Below are positions 1 to 6,540 of a DNA stretch of 39,112 nucleotides, piece by piece (positions within the stretch are counted from its first letter, which is position 1; every line of letters begins with the position of its first letter). The position numbers and the translations under genes are program-made. Under the pieces are notes generated by a model. It saw only the letters and a program-made list of their open reading frames with translations, was not told where the DNA came from and searched no databases. Source of the DNA: UBA1140 sp964573285. Lineage in GTDB: Bacteria; Campylobacterota; Campylobacteria; Campylobacterales; Sulfurovaceae. Location: positions 1 through 39,112 of the forward strand of contig CAZNJD010000067.1 of NCBI GenBank assembly GCA_964573285.1. Reading direction: 5' to 3'.

Positions 1-22
1 TTGTTTGGTTTGTATAATTATA
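1..22 (-). repeat. 22-bp direct repeat, copy 1, with a -10 box
   Basis: These 22 bases are identical to 2797-2818. Read on the minus strand the repeat begins with TATAAT (positions 22-17). In the second copy this box and the following leader lie directly before the start codon of a small gene. Copy 1 runs off the window edge, so it probably belongs to a promoter and leader of a minus-strand gene to the left, possibly a paralogue of the 64-residue protein at 2591-2785. Sequence beyond the -10 side differs between the copies. Confidence 0.6.
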
Positions 23-90
23 GTACCTTTTTCAATAGAACATCATAGAAAACAGAATTTTTAGCTCTATTTATGATATTTCTACATCCT

Positions 91-126
91 AAGTTTCACC
101 TCACCTAGAAACTTCAAGAGTTTCTA
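91..126. promoter_or_regulatory. Two overlapping, mutually exclusive inverted repeats
   Basis: Positions 106-113 (TAGAAACT) pair perfectly with 119-126 around a 5-base loop. Positions 91-97 (AAGTTTC) pair perfectly with 108-114 around a 10-base loop. The two share bases 108-113, so only one can form at a time. The element lies about 80 bases past the stop codon of the UbiB-like gene on the minus strand. It may act as a transcription terminator or an attenuator-like switch, but there is no clear T-run on the minus strand after it. The rest of 1-207 shows nothing else recognisable. Confidence 0.35.
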
Positions 127-207
127 AAAAATGACTGTTAAAGATTTGAGGGGTCTATCATTAAAATTAGGGCTTTTGTTTAGTTTTTTGTGGTTTTTTC
201 AAAATAA

Positions 208-1476
208 CTAAAGATTCAAATATCCTTTATACTCCCTCATATCTATATCAACTCCCATCTGCTCAAACAAAGACCAAAGTCCATGCATAGTCCTATCTAA
301 AAATATATAATCCCTAACCACTTTAAAAGGTTTTTTAGTAAAAAAGTCTGTAAACTCAACTCCAACATCAAGATACTCTTTGGTAAAAACAAAACTATCA
401 CTTAAGATGGGCTCAACTGCCCATCTGTTAAATCTCAAAATACCCTGATAAACAGCATCACTAACATCAGCTTTATCACTTATCAACTCTATCTCTTTAT
501 AAGCTTGTAAAATCTTTTCTCTATCATCTAAAGTGTAGATTCTCATGATATTTATAAACTCTGCTATGAAATCTTCATCAAACTTTTTTACACACCCAAA
601 GTCTATAAGTGCAACTTTGTTTTCTTTTGTTATGAGGTAGTTGGCAGGATTTGGGTCTGCTTGTATCTGTTTTAGTTCAAAGATAGACTTTATAAAGATA
701 TGAAATATCTCATTTGCCACAAGCTCTTTTTGCTTTTTAGTAGGATTTGTCTTTAACCATGAAAAAAGATCCACTCCCTCTATATACTCAGTTGTAAGTA
801 TATGTCTTGTTGAGTATTTGTCATAAACTTTTGGAACTAAAGAGTTTTCAGTTTGAAAGTTTTTGTATGCCCATTTTGTATTAAGTGCTTCTTTTTTATA
901 GTCTATCTCATCATAAAGTTTATCTTCAATCTCATCGATGATATCAGATATATTTCTTTTAAGATGTATCAACTTTCTTATGAGGTTTATATCGCTTTTT
1001 ATAGTTTTGTCGATACTTGGGTATTGGATTTTTACAGCTATACTTTCACCATCAAAAGTTTTAGCCCTATGCACCTGCCCCAAACTCGCACTTGCAAAAG
1101 GTTTTAACTCAAACTCTTTAAATACTTCATAATAAAATTTTTGAAACTCATTTTGCACTATCTTCATAACCAGTGCTTGGTTTATAGGTTCTATACTATT
1201 ATATGACTTTGTTAACTCTTTTTGTAAGCTTAGTGGTAGGATGTTATGTAAAGCTAAGGATTGTGCTATTTTTACAGCTGTTCCTTTTAGCAAAGAGATA
1301 TTTTCAAAGATAACTTTTGCTACTTCATCTTTTACACTATCTTTAACTTCTTGCCTTTTTTCTTGAGATAAAAATGCCCTTTTCACAATCTCTTTTGACT
1401 TTATAGCTCCAACTTTAGCAGTTGTTTTTAAAACCACTTTTGTTCTATCAAAACTACTTATAGGAGTCTCTTTCAT
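208..1476 (-). CDS. ABC1/AarF/UbiB-family atypical kinase
   Basis: A 422-residue member of the ABC1/ADCK/UbiB protein-kinase-like family. Visible family marks are the KxGQ-like stretch KGTAVKIAQ near residue 65, the alanine-rich loop ASASLGQVH near 130, the nucleotide-binding lysine in VKIQYP, the metal-site motif DPNPAN near 273, and the DFG motif in ALIDFG. Family members support ubiquinone synthesis or membrane lipid homeostasis through ATP binding. No ubiquinone gene lies nearby and Campylobacterota mostly use menaquinone, so the ubiB symbol is withheld. The ATG start has a good AAGGAG site. The gene follows the TetR regulator in the same direction after 121 bases with hairpins, so it is a likely regulatory target. 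Confidence 0.85.
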   Translation of the reverse strand: MKETPISSFDRTKVVLKTTAKVGAIKSKEIVKRAFLSQEKRQEVKDSVKDEVAKVIFENISLLKGTAVKIAQSLALHNILPLSLQKELTKSYNSIEPINQALVMKIVQNEFQKFYYEVFKEFELKPFASASLGQVHRAKTFDGESIAVKIQYPSIDKTIKSDINLIRKLIHLKRNISDIIDEIEDKLYDEIDYKKEALNTKWAYKNFQTENSLVPKVYDKYSTRHILTTEYIEGVDLFSWLKTNPTKKQKELVANEIFHIFIKSIFELKQIQADPNPANYLITKENKVALIDFGCVKKFDEDFIAEFINIMRIYTLDDREKILQAYKEIELISDKADVSDAVYQGILRFNRWAVEPILSDSFVFTKEYLDVGVEFTDFFTKKPFKVVRDYIFLDRTMHGLWSLFEQMGVDIDMREYKGYLNL

Positions 1477-1498
1477 CTGAATATCTCCTTTTTACTGA

Positions 1499-1536
1499 GC
1501 AAAGCCCAGCAAAAATTCCTATCACTAAAGCTTTGC
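1499..1536. repeat. Inverted repeat in the tetR-UbiB gap
   Basis: GCAAAGC at 1499-1505 is the exact reverse complement of GCTTTGC at 1530-1536. A second small perfect hairpin, TTGCC-att-GGCAA, overlaps its right arm at 1533-1545. Together with the stem at 1552-1595 it makes the gap between the TetR gene and the UbiB-like gene rich in secondary structure. Function is unknown; an attenuator or processing site is possible. Confidence 0.35.
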
Positions 1537-1551
1537 CATTGGCAAGAGAAA

Positions 1552-1595
1552 CCCTCATGATTTTCATTTTTATTTATATTTTTGAAACATGAGGG
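1552..1595 (-). terminator. Hairpin directly after the tetR stop codon
   Basis: CCCTCATG at 1552-1559 pairs perfectly with CATGAGGG at 1588-1595, with an AT-rich loop that holds a further short TTTC/GAAA pairing. It begins 2 bases after the stop codon of the TetR gene on the minus strand. The run after the stem (TTTCTCTTG) is only weakly T-rich, so this may be a partial terminator separating tetR from the UbiB-like gene. Confidence 0.5.
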
Positions 1596-1597
1596 CT

Positions 1598-2305
1598 TCA
1601 TCTAAAACTCCTCTTTTTATATCTCTTAGGAGGTTTTATCAAACTTAAAATATGGGTCTTTACAACAAAACTAAAAAGTGACTCAACCTTTGTTATAAGC
1701 CCACTTTGAAGCACTGCATATATAACATCTAAACTCTTGTCTATCATGATAGTTGTATTGTCAAAATACTCACTTTCATCTTTTAACCAATAATAAACAA
1801 TACCAAAAAAATAATCCAAAAAAAGATACTGAAGTGTTCTACTAAAGTTTATCTCCTCTATCTCCCCTGCTTCTATGGATATATCAAGCAACTCTTCTAC
1901 CATCATAATTAATTCTTCATCCCCCTTTTGGGAAGCTTCATGTTGGAAAAAAATGGATTTGTAAAGCATCTGTTCAAAAACTTCTTGTATAAATGCTCTG
2001 TGATTTGACATTATTTCAAGTTCTGTATTTAAAAGAGTCTGTACTTGCTCCTTTAAACTCATATCACTAAACTCTTTTAACTCTAAAAGTCTCTTTTTCG
2101 TCTCTTTTTGCACATAGTAGTAATACTCATAAACAATATGCTCTTTTGTTGGAAAGTAGTTATAAATAGTAGCTTCACCTATCTTTGCTTTTTTAGCTAT
2201 CTTGCTCATAGAGGTTTTTTTAAACCCATTTTCAGCTATGAGTTCAACCGCAATGAGCATAATTTTTTTTCTATTTTCTATCTGTTTATCTTTTGAAATC
2301 TTCAC
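1598..2305 (-). CDS. TetR/AcrR-family transcriptional regulator
   Basis: 235 residues. The N-terminal helix-turn-helix is typical of the family: residues about 10-57 include MSKIAKKAKIGEATIYNYF and the following KEHIV. The C-terminal two thirds is an all-helical ligand-binding and dimer domain with no recognisable specificity. The start is GTG at 2305-2303, preceded by AAAGGAG at a good distance. A perfect inverted repeat covers both the ribosome site and the start codon, which suggests autoregulation. The next gene in the same direction is the UbiB-like kinase, the probable regulated partner. The ligand is unknown. Confidence 0.88.
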   Translation of the reverse strand: MKISKDKQIENRKKIMLIAVELIAENGFKKTSMSKIAKKAKIGEATIYNYFPTKEHIVYEYYYYVQKETKKRLLELKEFSDMSLKEQVQTLLNTELEIMSNHRAFIQEVFEQMLYKSIFFQHEASQKGDEELIMMVEELLDISIEAGEIEEINFSRTLQYLFLDYFFGIVYYWLKDESEYFDNTTIMIDKSLDVIYAVLQSGLITKVESLFSFVVKTHILSLIKPPKRYKKRSFR

Positions 2306-2338
2306 TAAAAACTCCTTTAGTGAAAATACTACAGTAAA
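2301..2338. promoter_or_regulatory. Candidate TetR autoregulatory operator or RBS hairpin
   Basis: TTCACTAAA (2301-2309) and TTTAGTGAA (2316-2324) form a perfect 9-bp inverted repeat with a 6-base spacer. It contains the AAAGGAG ribosome site and the GTG start of the TetR gene. A further imperfect half site, CAGTAAA, lies at 2332-2338 facing TTTAGTG. TetR proteins bind palindromes of this size, so this is a likely operator. In RNA it would also hide the ribosome site. A similar TTTACTGA half site occurs before the UbiB-like gene near 1489-1496. Confidence 0.55.
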
Positions 2339-2394
2339 AAATCTTATAAACCCATTATATTAAATAGTATTTTTATATATTGTCTATCAAAACC

Positions 2395-2571
2395 TTAGCC
2401 AATCTCATCAATAGTCTCTTTGATAATATCAAGCAATAATTTTGCTGATTTTTCATCATCTGCTTCAGGAATGTCCCAATCTGTAAATTTCATATTGGCT
2501 TTAAATAGAAAAAGCATCTCTTTTTTAATATTTTCTTTACGACTAGCTAACTCTTTTTCCACTGCATCCAT
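2395..2571 (-). CDS. Small acidic protein of unknown function (58 aa)
   Basis: An open frame of 58 residues starting MDAVEKELASRKENIKKEM and ending KETIDEIG. The ATG at 2571 is preceded by AAAGGAG at a good distance, and the frame starts 19 bases after the stop of the 64-residue protein, so the two are probably co-transcribed. It is rich in Lys, Glu and Asp, predicted helical, with no signal peptide or membrane segment. The middle holds the pattern FTDWDIPEADDEKSA. I do not recognise a family. It could be a partner of the preceding small protein, but nothing shows this directly. Confidence 0.65.
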   Translation of the reverse strand: MDAVEKELASRKENIKKEMLFLFKANMKFTDWDIPEADDEKSAKLLLDIIKETIDEIG

Positions 2572-2590
2572 AATTTATCTCCTTTGGATA

Positions 2591-2785
2591 TTATATAAGT
2601 CCTAATTCAACTAAAATAGGTTTTATCTCTTCTGAAATCTCTGCTAATTTTTCATACAAAATTCCAAATCCCTTATCCTCTTCTGCCCACTCTTCTATAA
2701 TCTTGAAACTTGAGCTTTTCTGCTCTTCTGAAAATTTATCTGAACCATTAATTGACTCTTTGATTATATCTAATTTCTTTTTCAT
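2591..2785 (-). CDS. Small acidic helical protein of unknown function (64 aa)
   Basis: 64 residues, beginning MKKKLDIIKESI and ending VELGLI. Charged and probably helical, cytoplasmic, without cysteine pairs or membrane segments. The ATG has a GGAAA-type site, and a TATAAT box lies at 2818-2813, about 30 bases upstream. It is the first gene of a small operon with the 58-residue protein. Its -10 and leader are repeated exactly at positions 1-22, which hints at a paralogue just outside the window. Family not recognised; I assign no function. Confidence 0.65.
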   Translation of the reverse strand: MKKKLDIIKESINGSDKFSEEQKSSSFKIIEEWAEEDKGFGILYEKLAEISEEIKPILVELGLI

Positions 2786-2796
2786 TTTTTTTCCTT

Positions 2797-2818
2797 TTGT
2801 TTGGTTTGTATAATTATA
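2797..2818 (-). repeat. 22-bp direct repeat, copy 2, promoter and leader of the small operon
   Basis: Identical to 1-22. On the minus strand it starts with TATAAT (2818-2813) and ends 11 bases before the ATG of the 64-residue protein, so it covers the -10 box, the probable transcription start and part of the leader. The similarity stops just upstream of the -10 box. Confidence 0.65.
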
Positions 2819-2827
2819 CTCTTAATA

Positions 2828-2854
2828 AGCAAATTTTTAGAACATAGATTTGCT
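2828..2854 (-). terminator. Probable terminator after the MscS-type gene
   Basis: AGCAAAT (2828-2834) pairs perfectly with ATTTGCT (2848-2854) around a 13-base loop. It sits 35 bases past the stop of the large MscS-type gene on the minus strand and just before the small-gene promoter. The T-run after it is short, so efficiency is uncertain. Confidence 0.45.
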
Positions 2855-2888
2855 GACTGATATAATTTGTCGTTTAAAAGCAATAATT

Positions 2889-4778
2889 TTAACTCTTCTC
2901 CAAATATATACTTTGTGAAGGAAATGCAAACTCTAAATTGTTTTTTTCTAATATATTCCAAATTTTATAAAGTACATCTTGTTTTACTCTCATCCACTCT
3001 TCCCAATCAGTTGTTTTGGAAAAACTATAAACTAATATATCTATAGATGAATCTGAAAATCTATCCAAATATACCATTAATGTACTCTTGATACCAAGTT
3101 TATTATCCAAAGATACAAATTTACCACTTTGAACATATCGTTTTGTAATATTTTTTTTATCTATCTTTTGAGGAGTACTAATAGAATTATGTTCTAATAA
3201 CATTTGGTGTATATCATTTATTGCATTTTGAATATCTTTAGCATTAGAGTTATATGTAACTCCAATATAGAGTTTTATTCTTCTACCTACTGCTCTTCTT
3301 GACCAGTTTTTTATAGAAGTATTTGCCAATTTTTCATTTGGTACTGTAATCATTGAATTATCAAAAGTACGAATTTTAGTAGATATAAAACCAATTTCTA
3401 TAACTGTTCCTTCTACATCAGTTGTAGAAATCCAATCTCCTTGTGAAAAAGATTCATCAAAAATAATCTTAATAAGTCCAAAAAAGTTTGACAAAGTATC
3501 TTTGGCAGCTAAAGCAACAGCTAAACCACCAATTCCTAATGAGGCTATTACACCTGATATATTTATACCCATATTAATAAAAATCACTAAAATAGCAATA
3601 AGAAAAATAATAAATTTACTTACAGATAAAATCAGATTGATAAGTTCTGTTCTTAGAGTGATATTTTTCTTACTAGAGCTATGAAAATATATAAAAAATA
3701 TATTTTCTATAATCTGCATAGATATATAGGCAATCGTGATAATAAAGAATATATAAAAATATAGATGTGTATTATCACTTAAATTATTAGGATACTCTAA
3801 AATTTCTAAAGCTAACTCAAGCCCTATACCATTAATTAGCAATGCTATAGGAACTCTTATCTTATTTAAATTAGATATTAAAATATCATCTATATCATCT
3901 TCTACCTTTAATATTTTGGATTTAAAATAGTTATATAATTTTCTATATATAAGATAATTAATAAAAATAAAAAATATTATAATAATAAAAAATAGAAATA
4001 ACCTCCCCATATCAATTTTGATATAACGAAGATATAAATTTACCTCTTTGGCTATACTTTTACTATTTATATAATTAATAATATTATCAAGTTTTAGTTG
4101 AGTAGAAATAGAATGATAACTAAATAGAGTGGTATTGAGTTTAAGATAATTTAAAAAACTATCAAAGAGATAGTAATCTTTTGCCAAGACAAAAAAATTA
4201 TCTTTTATTGTAACTGCCATAACCCCTTTTTTATCTCTAATAGAGTTATATAGTTTTATATTTTTTTGAATATCTATCGTACTATATAACTGTTTTTGAG
4301 TATCTAAAATATATTTTTTCAACTCTCGTTCTTCAATAAGTGTCCAATTTTTAGCAATATAATCAAAAAAGCTATATATCTGCTCTTTTAGTTGCAAGGA
4401 TTGGAGTTTGAGGTTATCTCTTTGAACGGCTTGAATATAGCCATATCTTTTATTGGTATTAATTTTTAATATGAGATTGCGAATTTCTTTATTAGCTTTG
4501 GCAGTATCAATAAAAATTGAGCTATTTAAATCTAAAGAGTATGGATTATTTTTTAGCAAATTAATCAAAGAACTAAAACTATCAAACTGTTTATCCAATA
4601 TAGATGAAGTTTCATTTTTATCTAAAACCAATGTTTGATTTATATCACTCTCTATAAGTTCAAGTATAACAGTTTTATTAAAAAAACTATCTTCTACATC
4701 TATAAACTTTTGCCAAAAAGAGTCAAAAGCAAATATAGTATGGGTTAACATCAATATCAATAATATAAATCGTTTCAA
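2889..4778 (-). CDS. Large MscS-family mechanosensitive channel
   Basis: 629 residues. Order seen: a signal-like N-terminus (FILLILMLTHTIFAF), a long helical periplasmic region to about residue 250, then several membrane segments (about 255-275, 310-330, 340-365, 385-405), and the MscS pore helix and linker GIGGLAVALAAKDTLSNFFG near residues 418-437. A soluble beta and C-terminal domain follows, with the typical IGFISTKIRTFDNSMITVPN. Such channels open under membrane tension to release solutes after hypo-osmotic shock. The length and large exported N-terminal domain place it with the long MscK/YbdG-like members, not the compact MscS. The start is TTG (4778-4776) with AAGGAA upstream. It is a single-gene unit. 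Confidence 0.88.
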   Translation of the reverse strand: MKRFILLILMLTHTIFAFDSFWQKFIDVEDSFFNKTVILELIESDINQTLVLDKNETSSILDKQFDSFSSLINLLKNNPYSLDLNSSIFIDTAKANKEIRNLILKINTNKRYGYIQAVQRDNLKLQSLQLKEQIYSFFDYIAKNWTLIEERELKKYILDTQKQLYSTIDIQKNIKLYNSIRDKKGVMAVTIKDNFFVLAKDYYLFDSFLNYLKLNTTLFSYHSISTQLKLDNIINYINSKSIAKEVNLYLRYIKIDMGRLFLFFIIIIFFIFINYLIYRKLYNYFKSKILKVEDDIDDILISNLNKIRVPIALLINGIGLELALEILEYPNNLSDNTHLYFYIFFIITIAYISMQIIENIFFIYFHSSSKKNITLRTELINLILSVSKFIIFLIAILVIFINMGINISGVIASLGIGGLAVALAAKDTLSNFFGLIKIIFDESFSQGDWISTTDVEGTVIEIGFISTKIRTFDNSMITVPNEKLANTSIKNWSRRAVGRRIKLYIGVTYNSNAKDIQNAINDIHQMLLEHNSISTPQKIDKKNITKRYVQSGKFVSLDNKLGIKSTLMVYLDRFSDSSIDILVYSFSKTTDWEEWMRVKQDVLYKIWNILEKNNLEFAFPSQSIYLEKS

Positions 4779-4865
4779 GTCTAGGGATTTCCTTTTTTTC
4801 TTTTTCTATAAATAAACAAGAATAATAGTATAGCATAACTCTTTATCTTTTGTTATATAAAAGTG

Positions 4866-4881
4866 TAACACAATAGTGTTA
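4866..4881. promoter_or_regulatory. Inverted repeat upstream of the MscS-type gene
   Basis: TAACAC (4866-4871) and GTGTTA (4876-4881) form a perfect repeat around AATA. It lies about 90 bases before the TTG start of the channel gene and just past the cco operon end. The size suits a dimeric regulator, but no regulator can be named. Confidence 0.3.
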
Positions 4882-4923
4882 ACCATAAAATAAACAAATA
4901 ATTAATATTATATTATAGAATAT

Positions 4924-4951
4924 TAAAAATAAGAGTTAACTCTTATTTTTA
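4924..4951 (-). terminator. Terminator palindrome overlapping the ccoH stop codon
   Basis: A perfect 28-base palindrome with arms AAGAGTT/AACTCTT flanked by A5 and T5 runs. On the minus strand the ccoH stop TAA (4938-4936) sits at its centre, and the right arm ends in five T residues. This is a factor-independent terminator shape that ends the ccoNOQP-ccoH transcript. Being symmetrical, it could also stop transcription arriving from the other side. Confidence 0.7.
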
Positions 4952-5511
4952 GGTGTATTAGTTTTTATAAAAAAATAACCTTTTTGGTCATTAATAGTAA
5001 TCTTGCCTGTTAAATTCCAATGACCTTTGATAGGGAGTTGTGTTACTATACTATAGAGATTGTTTTTAAATATAAATCTTTTTATATCTAAATCACCATT
5101 ATCTTCGATTGCACGAGTTAAGAGTAGTTCTATTTTTGCATTAGGGATAATCTTTGAGTTGTTTTTATCTTTAATTGAAACAGATATACTATTTTTACCA
5201 ACTTTTAGAAAATCTCTATGTTTATGATTTTTCTTTAATGAGCGTTGTCCTAAAAATATATCAGATACCTCTAGTCCTACCTTATGACCATTAATATCAA
5301 ATATTACACTATATTTTTGTAAAAAATCTTTATTATTAGCCATCATATTATTATAATCACCATCAACTAAATGATAACTACTCAAAAAACTTCTATCTTC
5401 ATATACAGGAGTATCTACTGCACTTTTTACTGTCCAGACTATCATACCAAAAGTAAAACCAAAGATAAGAAAGAAGAAAAGTAACCAAAAGTGATATTTT
5501 TGAATTTTCAT
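4936..5511 (-). CDS. ccoH: FixH/CcoH-like cbb3 oxidase assembly protein
   Basis: 191 residues with one N-terminal membrane segment (about 8-30, WLLFFFLIFGFTFGMIVW) followed by a conserved-looking TVKSAVDTPVYEDRSF, then a periplasmic beta-rich domain ending in GHWNLTGKITINDQKGYFF. This is the FixH/CcoH layout: a membrane-anchored protein that helps assemble cytochrome cbb3 oxidase. It is the last gene of the operon that starts with ccoN, 13 bases after the TPM-like gene, and its stop codon lies inside the terminator palindrome. It is somewhat longer than many FixH proteins. The family call is fairly secure from position and topology; sequence identity was not tested. Confidence 0.75.
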   Translation of the reverse strand: MKIQKYHFWLLFFFLIFGFTFGMIVWTVKSAVDTPVYEDRSFLSSYHLVDGDYNNMMANNKDFLQKYSVIFDINGHKVGLEVSDIFLGQRSLKKNHKHRDFLKVGKNSISVSIKDKNNSKIIPNAKIELLLTRAIEDNGDLDIKRFIFKNNLYSIVTQLPIKGHWNLTGKITINDQKGYFFIKTNTPKNKS

Positions 5512-5524
5512 AAATTTATATCCT

Positions 5525-6190
5525 CTATTTTTTTGATTTTAATATAGCTATAGTATATAAAATTAGACCGATAACAATAATAGTGTACATAAGAACTCGC
5601 CATATTGTAGATGTTAGAGTACCTATACTTCCTATACTTGATTTTAACTCTATACCTCTATTTTCTGCAATCTTATCTGTAATAGCAGCATATCCATTAA
5701 ATAGAGCAGCAGATACTTTAGCATACATACTATTTTTATCTTTGGATGCCAAAAGTGGAATAATATATTTATCTAAAATATCATCCTTATCTAAAACTCC
5801 TTTTAAATCTTGACTTACCAAAAGATTAATATGAGTATCTTCTAGCGAAGTTGTTAAAAGTACAAAGGGATTTTTTAATTTTTTCGTAATGTTCTGTTCA
5901 TATGATTTAATAAATTCCATTTTACTTTTTCTACTCTTAATCTCTATATCACTATAACTCTCTTTTGCATATATAAAAACAGATACACCTGTTTTAGATA
6001 ATAGTTCATTTCCCATTTCATCTATTTTTGCAATTGAGCGAGGGTCAATCATTTTTGCACCACTAAGTATAAATGTAGAACTTGTTTTAGTTAGAGTTGG
6101 AGTTGAGATATTTTTATCTCCATAGGTTGCCGAGCTTATCATTATGAGGAGTGCAAAAAGCACTCCAATCTTTGTAAGTATTGTTTTCAT
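5525..6190 (-). CDS. Membrane-anchored TPM-domain-like protein in the cco operon
   Basis: 221 residues: signal peptide (about 1-24), a periplasmic domain, and a C-terminal membrane segment (about 197-217, VLMYTIIVIGLILYTIAIL). The periplasmic part has features of the TPM (YgcG) fold: a start after SGAKMIDPRSIAKIDEMGNELLSKTGVSV, a strand VSVFIYAKESY, then PFVLLTTSLED and a helical end. TPM domains are linked to membrane-complex maintenance in other systems, for example photosystem II repair. Here it sits between the oxidase subunit genes and ccoH, so a role in oxidase maturation or turnover is inferred. Its ATG directly follows the stop codon of the 30-residue gene. Confidence 0.6.
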   Translation of the reverse strand: MKTILTKIGVLFALLIMISSATYGDKNISTPTLTKTSSTFILSGAKMIDPRSIAKIDEMGNELLSKTGVSVFIYAKESYSDIEIKSRKSKMEFIKSYEQNITKKLKNPFVLLTTSLEDTHINLLVSQDLKGVLDKDDILDKYIIPLLASKDKNSMYAKVSAALFNGYAAITDKIAENRGIELKSSIGSIGTLTSTIWRVLMYTIIVIGLILYTIAILKSKK

Positions 6191-6283
6191 CTAACCCACA
6201 AAAACTCTAGTTGAATCACCAAATGATAACATAATAGTTGCAACTGCTGAAATAGCTAATAAAATTCCTATAATCTTATCCAT
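6191..6283 (-). CDS. 30-residue single-pass membrane microprotein of the cco operon
   Basis: Begins MDKIIGILLAISAVATIMLS and ends RVFVG. Residues about 4-22 are a hydrophobic segment and the rest is a short tail. Its ATG overlaps the TAA of the DUF4006 gene by one base (TAATG), and its stop TAG is followed immediately by the ATG of the TPM-like gene, so translation is coupled on both sides. That exact fit in an operon is strong evidence that it is real, though too short for most gene finders. By analogy with tiny oxidase subunits such as CcoM or CydX it may stabilise the cbb3 complex. This is inference; no sequence match is claimed. Confidence 0.72.
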   Translation of the reverse strand: MDKIIGILLAISAVATIMLSFGDSTRVFVG

Positions 6284-6528
6284 TATTTATCCTTTTCATT
6301 TATCCGCTGTTTGTGGTTATCTAAACTATTAAACTTTAATCCATTTAAATCTTGATTAATTTTATAATAGTTAGTTGCATTTGCCTGTTGTGTTTGAATT
6401 GCTAATGTTGTTAATACAACAACTATAGTAAGTAACAGTGCAACAGCAATGAAATAACCTGTTAAACCATGTATAAGACTAAAAAGTCCACCTTCTGTTT
6501 TTGGGTCAATTTGTGTATTTCCTGCCAT
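6283..6528 (-). CDS. DUF4006-family small membrane protein
   Basis: 81 residues with a short polar start (AGNTQIDPKTEGGLFSLIHG), one membrane segment at about 24-46 (YFIAVALLLTIVVVLTTLAIQ), and a charged tail. This matches the DUF4006 proteins found just after ccoP in Campylobacterota. Its function is unestablished, but the constant linkage implies a part in the cbb3 oxidase. It has a strong AAGGAGGG ribosome site, starts 12 bases after ccoP, and its TAA overlaps the ATG of the next 30-residue gene. Confidence 0.78.
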   Translation of the reverse strand: MAGNTQIDPKTEGGLFSLIHGLTGYFIAVALLLTIVVVLTTLAIQTQQANATNYYKINQDLNGLKFNSLDNHKQRINEKDK

Positions 6529-6540
6529 ATTACCCTCCTT

